DNA of 64,000 nt from Ophioderma brevispina (Eukaryota; Echinodermata; Ophiuroidea; Amphilepidida; Ophiodermatidae), in contig JAMKCH010014114.1 in the NCBI GenBank assembly GCA_023653785.1, positions 1 through 64,000 of the forward strand. The letters run 5' to 3'. The notes below the pieces were generated by a model, which saw nothing but the letters and a program-made list of their open reading frames with translations, was not told where the DNA came from and did no database searches. Below, piece after piece: positions 1 through 12,266 of this stretch. Both the position numbers and the translations under genes were made by a program. How positions within the stretch are numbered: the first letter of the stretch is position 1; each line of letters begins with the position of its first letter.

Positions 1-190
1 TCATTTGCTCTCTTGATCTTTAAAAGGCGCCACAGCTTTCTCATTTTGTTGTTTCATAGATTTTCCTACATGTCCATTTCTAGTAAGTTTCATAGGGGGG
101 AAACTAATTTGTTTTTCGTTCCATTTTGTTTTGCAAAAGATGGGAGATGATCGTCAGGGTACTTATGTTCGACAAACATTCAAGGGGTGC

Positions 191-568
191 TCAGGTGAAG
201 ACTGTACACGGACGAGTCTCGAAAAAGAAGCTTGCGAAATTTATTATATCACAAGCAGGACAGAGCCAAATATAGCAATCAGGGTGGTCAATTGAAACTT
301 CCGTCTTCTTCGTTTGAGATTTCACTGCAATTGATGTGAAATCCAAGGCCACACAATTTGAAAATGGGATGCCGGCGGTTGATTTAACTGCATATTTACA
401 CAGGCCGCATGGGTATTTTGGTGTGCGACCTCCTTTACGACAACGTTTCTGGTGGGTGTTGTATTTAACTAGAGAAGAAATATTTTCGTCTATTTCAGAA
501 GCGGAAGTCAGTATCAAACCAGATGTTGGATCTGGGTTTAAACTGATATCGTAGGGGGAGGCGTCCAC
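191..568 (-). mobile_element. Degenerate LINE fragment with PHD-like zinc finger
   Basis: An open frame of 125 codons on the minus strand. Its middle and end follow the PHD-like finger found in ORFs of many invertebrate non-LTR retrotransposons. A Cys pair (PCGLC) is followed by a spacer, 'GI..xNC', a block normally holding Trp/His/Cys, and then 'WLCPACDIINFASFFFE', which fits the usual 'WxCPxCxxPNFSxSFF' ending. Several zinc ligands are gone: the first Cys of the second pair reads Phe, and the Trp, His and Cys of the next block read Leu, Phe and Ile in register. The frame is still open, so this looks like a point-mutated relic rather than a frameshifted one. No endonuclease or reverse transcriptase could be followed in the 190 bases beyond it. 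The family identification is inferred from motif spacing. Confidence 0.55.
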
Positions 569-2040
569 GCGGGAAGACCCAGGTGGTGCTGGCTGCTATG
601 CTTGAGTCCTCTACCTGATATGGTTGGTAGCGGCACGAAAGAAAAATTATGTATGCATTATGACAATTTACTGGTCACTTTCATTTCATTTAACGATTGA
701 GGCTTAAAGGGGGTAATAAGGTTTGAAAAAAATGTACAATCCACCATATCTAGTCCACTTCGGGTGATGTTCTTCCCTACATTCTTGGTAAATATGTAAT
801 CCAAAAAGATACAGAGCAAACAGAAACAGAGGCTGCAAAATTGGTTCCGTTCCTCGGTAGTGATCCATTGAGTGAAGTGCTTTGCGTCACTGCTTACGTA
901 ACAGGACTAGCGCCCCATTGAATACGAGGATATTGGACAAAAGTGTTGGCACACGTTATTACGTACAGACAATGTCCCCTCTCCACGGAACAAAGTGCAA
1001 TCTGAAATTATGTTACAGGTGCGCCTATTCGCCTAAACAGTACTCAACTTTGATTGGTGGGGAAGGGGGGGAGGTTTTAGGGATGAGCAAAGGCTTCAAG
1101 CTTGATCTCAAAAAAGTTCATTTCGTACTTCAAAATGGCCGAATTATGTCATGTAAACGAGCTGATTTCCACAACTGCAACGTAAAAAAACCTGTAGTAC
1201 TAGGAAAATAATCTTTTCAGTGTTAATTGTGAACTTACCTGTAGAGTTGAAAATAGAACCTATGTTTCTCGGTTTTCTTTATATCAAAGCTTGTTTATGT
1301 GGATATATGCGGAGCTTTATGGGGAAAATCCCTAAATCGGCATTATTTTGACCCAATTTGCTGGATAGATTTCTCCCAACCGCTTGACAATTCCTCACTT
1401 TTTTAACCATACGGTAGAAGACATCAATTTTAAACATTCTTTTCTGCGAACTTTTAGTATAAGTATACTTTTAAATAAGAAAAAAATGCATTTCAATTCA
1501 ATGTTCGCGCCATTTCAAAAATCCCTAGACGTTTATTCAAATTTTATTCTCGTTCTCATGTAATTGGGAGTCCTACCACGCATATCGACGTCACTAGGTC
1601 CGAGCACGTAGCATCTACATCTTTCCCTTTATTATAGACTCCCTGCTACGTATACCTGACGTCAGTAGGCTCATGTATGGCACGCTCCACGTATCAAATA
1701 TGCGAGTTTCCCGCGCCTGGCGAGGTTCTTTCCAGACATGATTTGTCATAGGTCATCGCCTGTTTTTGTGAAGTCACATATAACTCGTTTTTTATGTATA
1801 TGACTTTTGCAGCAACAGTTTTTTTCGCATTTATGGACATAAAAACGTCTCGTGACACAAAATACCATAGAATGTATGGCTATTTATGGGTATTTATAGT
1901 GTGTTACTTTTACAATGCCGGACGGCTAGCATGCGCTCCAGACTGCGTGGCCGACTGCGTGTTAAGCAAACGTATGGTCCAACTATATCCCAGGTTTGTT
2001 AGTTGTAACATCTACCGGCCCAGAGAAGCGAGCCGAGAAA
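569..2040. other. Unannotated stretch, no gene recognised
   Basis: Mostly AT-rich sequence. Two open frames (882-1211 and 1794-2063, plus strand) have no recognisable domain and no splice context, and are not called as genes. Two related stretches near 1568-1612 and 1640-1690 each carry an ACGTC core (GACGTCAC and TGACGTCA, CRE-like). This could be the edge of a regulatory region or just an old repeat. Confidence 0.4.
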
Positions 2041-3910
2041 AAAATATGTGCAAAGGTTCGTGAGCACCCAACCAGGTTTTCCTGGCAAATAAGCTTCGGT
2101 AGCTCCGAACTTTATGCTTATTTAGCCGCCAAGTTCCATTACCACCCGAAATGAAAACACATGAAGCAATGCCGATATGATGTGGCACATAATTTTTTGC
2201 CAGGAGTTAGTCTCTTTTTGTATTTCCAATTCCAATCAACCTTGCCATTTGATTTCCAAATCCAAATAAAGGTATTCCAATATTTATGTATCCAAATTCC
2301 AGTTTTCCGTTCCAATTCCAATCAACTCCTATTTATTTCCAATCCAATCAAGTATTACAAATATTTATGTATCCAAATTCCAGTTTCTTTCCAATTCCAA
2401 AACTTCTCCCCCAGCAAATACTATACCCACTGAGGTTCCCCACGCCTCAGCAATTTGCCAATAAGGTACCGCGGAATGAACAGGCCTAACTCACATTCGA
2501 AGTTCCTGTTCAATCTAATGCACACTGCGACTATTAAATTACTGAGCCGGTGTGTTCCTACCCCCATCAATTTGCCAAAGAAGGTACTAATCCAATAATA
2601 TAGCCTAAACTTCACAGTGAAGGCCCAATTAGATCCTTATTGAAATACCTAGATTTACAATGTTTTGCCTAGAGGAACTGACTATCCAATAGCCAACTTA
2701 AGCTTACCATCCAATTGTCATTTATTACATATATGGCTTCAAGTTCCAATTTAAGAGGTTCAGATCCAGTAAATGACCCAATTTCTTAAATTTTCCGCCA
2801 CCACAAAACAAAGATTCTACATAATCGTTAAGAATTAAAAAACAACTTCCCAAAATTCTAATTAACAAAATACAAAACTGTTAATTTCTTAACTGTTTAA
2901 AATGAAAAACACAATAATTAAAAAAAACCAAAAAACCTAAATTGAGGAAATTAAACGACCTTCTGCTGGTTACCCCACACATGGGAGGGAGGGAGGAAAA
3001 TTTTATAAATTGTCCCAGCACAGAAGGGCGACTAGACTCCCCGGTGGCAAATAGCGAAGTGACCATTTCCAAGAAAGCCGGTCAGCGTCCCCGAAAAATA
3101 CAACACCCTGATTGGTTGTGAAGGCCAAAAGGGTGAAGGACGAATGGTTCCCAACAATCGGGAACAGGCAACACCAAAAAGGGATCAGAATCATTTCCTG
3201 GTGTTAAATCCGGGTATTGCGTTTGCAATAAACTTAATTACACCCGAGAATGAAAACACAGGACCGCAATGCGATAGATATGGGCACAATTTTGCAGTGC
3301 AGTTAGTCCCTAGGGATTTCCAAGCGCCAAATCAACTCCATTAGTTCCCAAATCCAATCAAAAGTAGTTCCAAATATTTAGGATCCAAATTCCAGTTTGA
3401 CTTTCCAATGCAAATCAACGGTCCTATGTATTCCAAATCAAATCAAAGTATTACAAATATTTATGTATCAAATTCCAGTTTTTCTTTCCAATTCCAAAAC
3501 TTATCAGACGACCAGCAATCTACTAAAACCCACTGAGGTTCCCACCTCCTCAGCAAATTGCCAAAGAAGGTACCGCGGAAGAAAGGCCTCACTACACATT
3601 CGAAGTTCTTTACAATTTATGCACACTGGACTAAGTAGTATACTAAGCCGGGAGTGTTCCCCATACCCCAGAATTTGCAAAGAAGGTACCATCAATAATA
3701 TAACCTAAAATTCACACTTGAAGTCCCAATAGAGATCCTTATTGAAATACATAGATTACAACTAGTTTTGCTAGAGGATCTGACCTATCCCCCTAGCCTC
3801 CATAACTTAAGTTACATCCAATTTCATTTATTAAATATATGCTTCAAGTTCAATTTATAGAGGTTCAGATCAAATTAAATGACCCAATTTCTTAAATTTT
3901 CGCCAAAGCA
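2041..3910. repeat. Tandem duplication with a unit of about 1.1 kb
   Basis: Blocks at about 2135-2820 and 3235-3910 repeat each other in the same order: 'acccgaaatgaaaacaca', the 'ccaattccaatcaa' pyrimidine-rich section, the 'aaggtaccgcggaa' section, and a tail ending 'gacccaatttcttaaatttt'. Inside each copy are short sub-repeats of 'atttatgtatccaaattcc' (2280-2400 and 3375-3490). The copies differ largely by small indels. A trace of a third copy starts near 4040 ('acgagcacccaaatgaaaa'). No coding potential is visible; the short open frames here are incidental. Confidence 0.75.
2985..3240 (+). repeat. Dispersed repeat, copy 1
   Basis: About 230 bases, from the 'cagcacagaagggcgacta' area to 'tttgcaataaacttaa', recur at 9050-9280 in the same orientation with numerous short indels. 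The block lies between the two halves of the 1.1-kb duplication, so it belongs to that repeat unit. No function is evident. Confidence 0.7.
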
Positions 3911-4119
3911 ATTATCACCGAGGAATTTGCCCAAACCCCCCCCCCTTTTAAAACAACCCAAGCAATGAATGGGATGACGTCTGATGCTTATTTAAATAGG
4001 CAAAGCCCAGAAAATTTTGACAGAAGCTTCCCACGAGCACCCAAATGAAAAAACATACCAGACACTATAGCTACTTTCATGAAGTTATGAGATGTGAATG
4101 GAATCGCCACCGAGCAGTT

Positions 4120-5000
4120 TAATGGTGGTAATTGAGGAGCAGCAGTATTTCACTTCATTACCAATTAGAGGTTCATTAATTAACCAAAGAAGCTTCAACA
4201 ATTACTAATTAAAGGGTCATCGTTCATTTAACAATTGAAGGGTAATTCCTTCTTTATGAATTGAAGGTGATTCCATTGTTAGGAATAAAGGGTCATTCCT
4301 TCATTTACCAATTAAGGGTCATTCCTTCATTACCAATTAAGGGTCTTCTTCTTTTATGGGGAATTAGGTGATTCCATGGATATGAATTAAGGTCATCCTT
4401 CAATTACCAAGTAAAGGGTACATTGCCTCTTACCAATTATAGGTCTTCCTGCATTTACCAATTAAAGCGTCATCCTTCATTTACCAATTAAGGGTCACCT
4501 TTAATTTACAAATAAAGGGTCATCCATTTACCAATTAAGGGTCATTCCTTCTTTAGATTAGAAGGTGATCCCATTGTCTATGAATTAAAGGGTAATCCTT
4601 CATTTACCAATTAAAGGGTCAATCCTCATTTACCAACAAGGATCATTCCTTTCTTACCCCCATTAAAGGGTATCCATTACCAATTAAGGGTCATCCTTCA
4701 TTTATGATTTAAAGTCATGCCATTATTATGAATAAGGGTCATCCTTACATACCAATTAAGGGTCATTCCATTATTTACCAATTAAATGGTCAAATCATTC
4801 CCAATTACATGTTCAACATTAACTAATTAAAGGTCACCTTCATTAAGGAATTTCATTTCTCATTTCTGAATGAAAAATTGGGTCATTCATTCCATTTACC
4901 AATTCATTTACGAATTAAAAGTGCCATCCATTCATTTACAAATTAAAGGGCATTCCATCTTACAATTAACAAGGCGTACGAATCAGAATTTTAAAGGGGC
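4120..5000. repeat. Minisatellite with a unit of about 27 bp
   Basis: Roughly 30 degenerate tandem copies of a unit close to 'catttaccaattaaagggt' plus 'cattcctt'. Unit length varies from about 24 to 32 through small indels. The region is noncoding apart from a chance open frame at 4870-5112. The start at 4100-4150 overlaps a partial copy of the 258-bp unit seen further on ('cgagcagtttaatggtggta'). Confidence 0.85.
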
Positions 5001-5254
5001 AATGGATATTTCAAATCAAAGGAGCTATTGCCTTATTACCAATGAAATTTACACTAACAGATTAAAGCCTGAGTTAAGTTGCAGGTTTGGTCCATGTAAA
5101 GCCTGTAGTTAAAAAACAATGGTACAAAATTCAATTAAAAACCCATTTTGACCTTCGTTTTTCATTGACTCTTGCAATTGAACTTCAAGGGTCTTGACTC
5201 ATTGAGAAAAACTTTAGTTAAATTACTGATGTATATACCTATTACACAGAAAAA

Positions 5255-6020
5255 TCCTACTCACACGGTGTAACCAAGACCTTAAGCTACTTCCTGTGAC
5301 TCTTAGCTCGGACTCCAGTGACATCCCGCCAACTAGTAGTTAAAAAATGGTATTTGAGGAGCAAACATGTTTAATTATATATATAATACCTAGTGACAAA
5401 AGATCACCAGTCTCAATGCGTATATAAGCCCTAAACCAATCCCTAACGCTAAGTGCAAATAGAGAAGCTATTTGTATCAGAGTATAAATACATGAATTAA
5501 ATTGCTTTCCAAAATACCCAAAAAAACACACAGTGAACCAAGATCTTGTGTACTTTTGGCCCTACTCCAATTGACTATACCGCAACCTAGGAAGTTTAGT
5601 GTTGGTATTTGAGGAGCAAAATGTGTAATTTTTATACCTATACTATATACATGGTGACAAATGACTCCGTAGCTCAGAAGATACTATAAGCCAATCAATC
5701 CCTAACACAGCAATGTGCAAATTTAGAGAGTATTTGTCTCAGAGTACAGTACATGAATTAAATTGCTTAAGATCGTAACTTTACCCAAAAACACACGTGT
5801 AACCCAGACATGGTGGACCTCTGGATCTACGCCAATTGACTTTCCGCCACCTCGCAGTTTAATGTTGGTAATTGAGGAGCAACACAGTGTAATTTAATAG
5901 TAATATACATAGTGAAAATGACTCAGAGCCTCGTAAAATACCGATAAGCCGTTAATCATCCCTAACTGCAATGTGCAAATTAGAGAAGATACTTTGGCTC
6001 AGAGACATACATGAAACATA
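5255..6020. repeat. Tandem repeat of about 258 bp, three copies
   Basis: Three consecutive copies share 'tttgaggagcaaa' or 'attgaggagcaac', 'aatccctaac', 'tttgtctcagagta' and 'acatgaattaaattgctt'. The shared anchor sits near 5352, 5609 and 5869, giving spacings of about 257 and 260. A partial copy lies near 4100-4150. The copies are diverged and rich in indels, as expected of an old satellite or a poorly polished consensus. No coding content. Confidence 0.8.
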
Positions 6021-8629
6021 GTACCAAGTCAGTCCTTAAGAACGAAATGACACCACAACACAGCAAAATGCATCAATCTTAGAGGAAATGATTGTTTTAC
6101 AGTAATTTAAATTACCACCAAAGTTGCCTACAGTTACTTCCTATGAAGCTGTTGAATCCCTCATAGGTGGTGGGCATAAACCAAGTTCTTATTGGCCTAC
6201 CCATCCTCCCCCCAAAATGGCAATTTCCCTTACAACTACTTCCCTGCAAACTACCAAAACCCACACTAAAACTGAATGAAAATAATGAATATCCTCAGCA
6301 CCCAACCAAAAAGTCTGGAAAAAACCCTTAGTATAGCACTAACCTCTAACAGCCAGTTTAACCAAAAACCTAAAATTTCTTACTCCGCATGCGGAAATTG
6401 TAAGGTGGCGAATAAAGGGTGCCGTCCAAAGCTAATGACGCGAATGCAAGACTCTAGAGGAATCCCCGCCCCAACAAGCAATATTTAATTAGCCACCAAT
6501 ACTTAATTACTATCAAGGAATGAAAACATTTGTTTACAGAATTTGAAAACGAACCTAATTACACAATTTTGTTAAGGGGATATGAAAAAACAACGGCTAA
6601 CCATGGTAGCCATGGCCATCCATGCCGCCACATCTCAAAAACAAGCATTAATTGCAAACAATTATGTGTATGGAACTAAATATACCCCTTGACTCTTCCA
6701 TCATTCCAGATTTATAGGGAGGGGTATTTATATCACTCAAATCTACACCCAGTAGGAAGCCCACAATGTAACTCCTGTGTGTTTAACTACAAAGCCCTAG
6801 TCCAAGCAATTGGTAACCCATGAAAATGAAAAAAATATTTTCCCCTCAAATCCTAATTAAAAACTCAACGTACCTCATTATTACCATTATTAACAAATAT
6901 GTTTGCAATATTTAGGTCAACCCTAGAAATTGTCTGAAGGTCTGTGGGGCAATGTCGACAACGCTTGCCACACCCATATGAAAACATCACCACATGGCCG
7001 TGCGTATTGTGGCAAATGATTTCTGTACCTGTAAGTAAATGGTGCATGCGACACAAAATTCATGAATAAAAAAGCCATCTAGACCGGACCATAGGACTCA
7101 CTTTTTAAACTACAGCCAACCAACATATTTAATTAAATCGCTGTTCCATGAGGTAGGTTCTCCCGAACAATGTGTTAGGCCAACACTGAGTGATTGCCAA
7201 TAAAAATCCCCCCCCGTGTTTTGAGCAAAATAAACCAGGTGGCATCAAACCATCTAAGCACCATAATTGAGCTCCTTAAATCTCAACGGTGAATAATGCC
7301 TGGATTACGAAATCAACCAAGACTATACGGAATAAAAATACACACCGTTATAATTGAGAATGCTAGGAAGTACTCTATGCATATCCAAATATTGCTTTTA
7401 AGGCCTATGCCCATTTGCACACTTCATAACAATCAGCGTTAATATGGTACTATGCCAGAACTTCCCAATTGTGTCCACACTTATCCCCGATTAACAACCT
7501 CCTGTATTGAAAAGAATATTGTACACCTGGGCCAACCCAATTAACAGGGATCCCAATGCAATAAATTGATTAGATGCTTACAATACAAAGAGAATCTCAC
7601 AAGCATTATATTTGTCAGGCGTGTCCAAAGTGCAAGCACTCCGCACGAAAAGGTTTCAGAAAAAAACATTATATACCTTTGCACTTCCTGGCCTTGAAAA
7701 CTTGAGATGAGATAATTAGAGTGACCAGAGCCTCTAAAACCAATTCTACTTATTTTTGTTTGGTTTTGCAGTACGGGAAGCATGATTCAAACGGTTCCCC
7801 AATTATAAAATTCCACTACCACAAAAAGAATAACTTTGGGCATTCTTAGCCGTCTAAAAGGGTGTGAAGAAGAAAGAATTTAACATGACTGTACACTTAG
7901 TATGCCATAAACAGGCCACCCACTGTATAACCAAACCGGACATGTCCCACTGCCTATCTCTGTCCTCCAAAATGCAAAACACACAGCCCAACTTAGCAAA
8001 GCCCAATAATTGTGCACCGTTGTCAACTGCCAGAACTAGTCAGATTTACAAACACTTGACCACCCATGCCGTGACCATCTTGGAAAACAACATCCTACCA
8101 ATACTATATGCATAGAGTTAACTATAAAATTTGAATGCCAATGCATTCTCTACCTTACCATTTTACTGTTCCAATCCCTTCCCCTTATAGTCTTATGATT
8201 TTACTTGTGCAACCCCTGTTTGAGGAGTAAAAAAAAAACTATAGTAATGATAGTTCGAGTTCGCACAACATCGTAGTATTTCGGCGAAAAAAACGAACTC
8301 ACCCGTTCGAATAAATTCAAGTGATCAGTAACACTTCTGAATTGGTCCAGTCGTCTCAGGCAACACACATCAACACATGAAAAACAATTTCGTCCCACTT
8401 GCACGATTTCCAGCTCCAAGACAAAACATGCCAGCACTGTCAAAAGTTCCGCCGTAATCAAGGTAAACGATGCGTTGTACTACTCGGGGTTTCTAGAACT
8501 AGAAATAGCAGACAATAGCGTCGGGCCAGAAATGGATGATCAAACGAAGATACATTTACTTGCCTTGCAACTCCACGATCGCAATTCCAAAGTCTGTGTC
8601 TGTTCCATCACGAAAAATACGGCTTAGAA
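6021..8629. other. Unannotated AT-rich stretch
   Basis: No gene, RNA or complete element was recognised. Several short open frames exist (6276-6488 and 7864-8115 on plus; 7541-7783 and 8201-8461 on minus) but none shows a domain or splice signals. Low-complexity A-rich and C-run sequence is common. Confidence 0.35.
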
Positions 8630-9015
8630 AATATAATTAGAACCCATAAAAGCGCCTGACTAAGAAGATATTCTAAAATCTATAGATGCAAAATACTGAA
8701 GCTTCAATCCGTGGCTTCGGTTTCGCAGGCCTGGTTGCAGATGATTATTCTCCGTCCAACAAGCGTTCGAACCACAATAGAAACCCATTAAATTGCCGAC
8801 TGAACGGAAATATTCCAATAATCTATCAAGGCAAAAAATAATATGGTCCTGTCAGCGGCTTCCATGACTCTCACAATCTAACAGTACATCATCTCGTCCA
8901 ACACGAATATGGCGTAAATAAAACAAAAATTCAAAAACACTATAGAAAAACCGTAACAGGTCGACTGAAACGCGGAAAATTCCAAATTCCTAAAGACAAA
9001 ATACTATGCTTCGAC
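8630..9015. repeat. Tandem repeat of about 140-165 bp, three copies
   Basis: Copies are anchored by 'gcaaaatactga', 'gcaaaaaataatatgg' and 'gacaaaatactatgc' near 8690, 8831 and 8994. Each is preceded by a block of the type 'ccgactgaacggaaatattcc' or 'gtcgactgaaacgcggaaaa'. Strongly diverged with indels. No coding content. Confidence 0.65.
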
Positions 9016-9049
9016 GCGCACCCACAATTAGCAGTTACAATTTTAAATT

Positions 9050-9280
9050 GTCCACAAGCACAGAAAGGGCGACTAGGACGCCCCGTGGCAAATAGCGAAG
9101 TGACCATTTCCAAGAAAGCCGGTTAAGTTCCCCGGAAAAAACAACACCGATGGTTGTGAAGACAAAAGGGTGAAGGACGAATGGTCTCCAATATAATCGG
9201 TAACCAGGCAACCCAAAGGGATCAGAACATCAGTTCCTGGTGTTAAATCAGTTAATTGCGTTTTGCAATAAACTTAACTG
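9050..9280 (+). repeat. Dispersed repeat, copy 2
   Basis: Second copy of the block at 2985-3240, in the same orientation. It shares 'gtggcaaatagcgaagtgac', 'catttccaagaaagccggt' and 'gcaataaactta'. The copies are roughly 6 kb apart. Confidence 0.75.
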
Positions 9281-10422
9281 TCATCAAGCACCGCGGACCC
9301 AGTATTGAATTGCCAGTTTGCAGCCAGCCATGAAATCTCTTCCGTCTCAGCCATATCAAAAACATCTGCGGTACGTGCACTGCGACTAACTACCCAAAGA
9401 AGTACCGGACGGCACTATCACGGTGGTAGTTTAAACCCTCTTAGTTTGCATTTCACACAGTTGTTTCATATTGTTCGATTACCATCCTTTCAACAATTGT
9501 TTGTGTTTAATACGGCTTGTAATTATCGGTTTGAAGCTGCATTTCATGATAACATTGTTATTAACTCCAAACAAAAAATTCCTCCGCTGTGCTCCATCTG
9601 ACATGAATATTATGGAAGCCATTCTTGACAAAGTCACATAGCTTCAACACGAGAACGCCACCAGCAAATAGGGAAAATGGGATTGTAACTGCCAGTCTCG
9701 TCGCACAAGAGAAAACCTGACAAAAGAAAAGAACACTCTGAAAATTCTTAAGCCATATGTGAAAAAGAAGAATGGAGGACTGGGAGAGGTGTCGTTTGTT
9801 TGTGGAGCTAGGAGAACCGAGATACATATAATCAGGATACAGACCAGGTGGACCTGGTTATACCACATTCATAATATGTTCACGTTTCTTGACCAGTTTT
9901 TACTGCTGAATCTGAAGAAATGCAAAAATTCAAAATGGAACCAAAACATAAAAAAATCATAGTGTTAAGTACTCAAAGTTGTAATTTTTTCCCCTGTTCA
10001 GTCAAACAGCCATTGGACCAATTAAAGAGACACTGCCACAATTGAACATTGTGCGCCCCAAGATTTTTCAAAATCGATATTTTTGCACTGGTTGTAAACG
10101 CTTTTTTTATACATTAGCCCCTCACCTCAAATGATTAAGACCAAAATCAGCGTCCTTATGGGAAACAGAACGGTTGTTATAATTAATGTCGCCGGCGAAT
10201 TAATACAGCAGACGACGAAAAGGCGTTTAACACAAAAAAGCACGCCGTATGCATATTCCCCACGGCATGCATCCTGTTTGACCGGTCTATGACCTTAGTG
10301 GTTTTAATATCAAGAGTGCGAGGTCTATGATATTCATGACACACATTTGTTGTTTCATTGATTTGATTACCTGGATGGCTGTAAAATCTTTAACGTCCAT
10401 ATCTGTTTTGGAGTACGTTAGT
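9281..10422. other. Unannotated stretch
   Basis: No confident gene. The plus-strand frame at 9305-9601 (98 codons) has no recognised domain. Around 9600-9840 a broken plus-strand reading looks charged and coil-like, as in a LINE ORF1, but it is too damaged to name. The remainder to 10420 is AT-rich noncoding sequence. Confidence 0.3.
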
Positions 10423-10724
10423 TGGATTCTATTTTGTAAACAGCATGGTAACAGTTAGCGCATATTAGAAATTAGAAATTCGGAAATTCGTTATTAAGGG
10501 AGCTATCGACCTCGGGTTGGTTTTCTACACCGATCGGGACCTACTGAGTATAATGAGACCCATTTTGAAAATTCGACTTTCGAAAATTTTCCAAGTCCCG
10601 ACATGTCTAAAATGGAGGAAACCCAACCCAGAGGTACGATATCTCCCTTAATAACGAAATAAATGCCTAATTTCTAATTTCTAATATGCTGCTAACTGTA
10701 ACATGTGTTTTGTAAAATGTATCT
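10423..10724. repeat. Long palindrome (foldback element)
   Basis: The two halves are inverted copies. The left arm has 'ttagcgcatattagaaatta' and 'cgttattaagggagcta'; the right arm has their complements, 'gatatctcccttaataacg' and 'taatttctaatatgctgcta'. The match continues almost to the centre near 10573, where 'gaaaattcgactttcg' pairs with 'cgaaaattttc'. Arms are about 140-150 bp with mismatches. A TTAAGGGAGC end motif lies inside each arm, at about 10494 and 10651. The likely identity is a nonautonomous foldback element or MITE; no protein is encoded. Confidence 0.8.
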
Positions 10725-11212
10725 CTTTATTTTTTTCCAAGGGCCTAGACTACCATTTGAGAACAAATTGAAGAAAATTTCCATATTTTGTGAAAAGTGC
10801 CAGTGCTGGTTAAAATTTATGTTCCATTAACCCACCTGAATTAAGGGATTCAATAGGCCTCCAATACAACAACGCATCTGAGTTTATCTTTTTGACCGTA
10901 GAATGGTAAATTTGGTATATACAAGGCCCTTTAGCCATTAATTGAAAACCAATATGAATAGGCTTTCAACACAATTTATTACTACATGAGCGGCCCTGTT
11001 TGTGTATAGAACTCCATAACTGATTCAGAGCAATTTAAATATCATAACATAATCAAAGTGAATGAGATCTGCACGATGGCAGCCTAGATAGGCGGTCAAT
11101 ATGGCTACAAATGTCAATCAGTAAAGGTCAGTAATTCATTCACGCTGTAGGCTAAAAATTTATATTTTGTGTTTTTAGTTGGATTTTCACTTCCAAAAAT
11201 CCCAGTAAGGCT

Positions 11213-11632
11213 ATCTTAAGGCCAAAAAAAAATGTTTGATTGTCCATAGATGACTTTTTAGAGTTGGGTCGGTCGGTCGGAAAAACTTTTTTTTTTTAAT
11301 ATCAATAGCAAACTGCATTGAAACATGTTTGTTTGTATTAATAAATTAATCAAACACTAAAAATCAAGTTGATTCTTACTCAAAAATGCATCTTTGTACA
11401 TTATGAAACCCAACTAACATGCTAAGAAACTGTTTAAACATCGTCTTTTTTACATTTCAGAAAGTTAAAATTGAAAAAAAAAAACTTTTTAGGAATTTTT
11501 TTTCAAAATTAGGGTCGGTATTCTTTTGCACAGTAAAAGGAAAAAAAAAACTTTTTCCTGAATTCCAAAATTAGGGTCGGTCGGATGAGGACAATCAAAC
11601 AATTTTTTTTGGGGGGGGGGGCCTAAGTATCA
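11213..11632. mobile_element. MITE-like element with TIRs and GGTCGGTCGG motifs
   Basis: About 410 bp bounded by inverted ends. The left end, 'cttaaggccaaaaaaaaatg', is followed by 'tttgattgtcc'; the right end, 'ggacaatcaaac', is followed by a T run, a G run and 'ggcctaag'. Subterminal 'gggtcggtcggtcgg' on the left and 'ttagggtcggtcgg' on the right are in direct orientation. A middle copy of 'attagggtcggt' lies at 11509-11520. No open frame of note. The size and ends fit a nonautonomous DNA element. Confidence 0.6.
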
Positions 11633-12266
11633 TTGAGTCGTTATTCATCAAATATCCCAATATGGATGCCAATGGACGCCCAAAACCTACCAAAAATAAA
11701 GAAACACACATCTCTAGACTATTAGTGATCGGATTTTTCGCCGCTTAGCAAGTGCCATTTCCAGCCATATTGGATACCCATCTTGGATGGCATCTTACAT
11801 GTTTCGATACCTAATGATGTGTACATTGATCTGATTGACTCACAGGGGTATACACAACTATTGCAGTACTAGGTTAGACACAGCTATCAGTTTTCGCTAT
11901 CTTAGAGTATCGTAAGCCATCTTGGATCCTAAAATGAAGAAATTTATAATCGCATTTTTAAAACATATTTCTTATGGTTTTAATTTCTTGACTGCCAAAA
12001 CACCAGGATAGATGCCAAATTACCAACCTTCAGTCAAAAGTAGATCACGATCAGACACTTTATTGTATTGACGGCCATATTGGATTCATTGATTACGTGG
12101 TTACATAATCATATATTAATTGATCACAACGAATGTTTTAACGAGACAGGCTGAAAAGTACAACTTTTGAGTGAACAAGAGATGAATGTTTTGTGTTTTG
12201 GTGGCCATTTTTTTTCTTTGCGTTTCTACAAAAATGCTCAAGGTTGCTCGTCTGGCATCCATCGGA
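11633..12266. other. Unannotated stretch downstream of the transporter gene
   Basis: Noncoding AT-rich sequence. If the transporter gene on the minus strand continues, this would be intron or 3' flank; I could not identify a further coding exon here. Confidence 0.35.

Noticed and set aside
4120..6020. CRISPR-like regular repeats
   Set aside because: Units are contiguous without unique spacers and the genome is eukaryotic; these are minisatellite and satellite arrays.
9561..9868. Two overlapping minus-strand hydrophobic frames
   Set aside because: No domain; the plus strand looks like decayed coil-rich LINE ORF1-type sequence, which makes the minus frames likely shadows.
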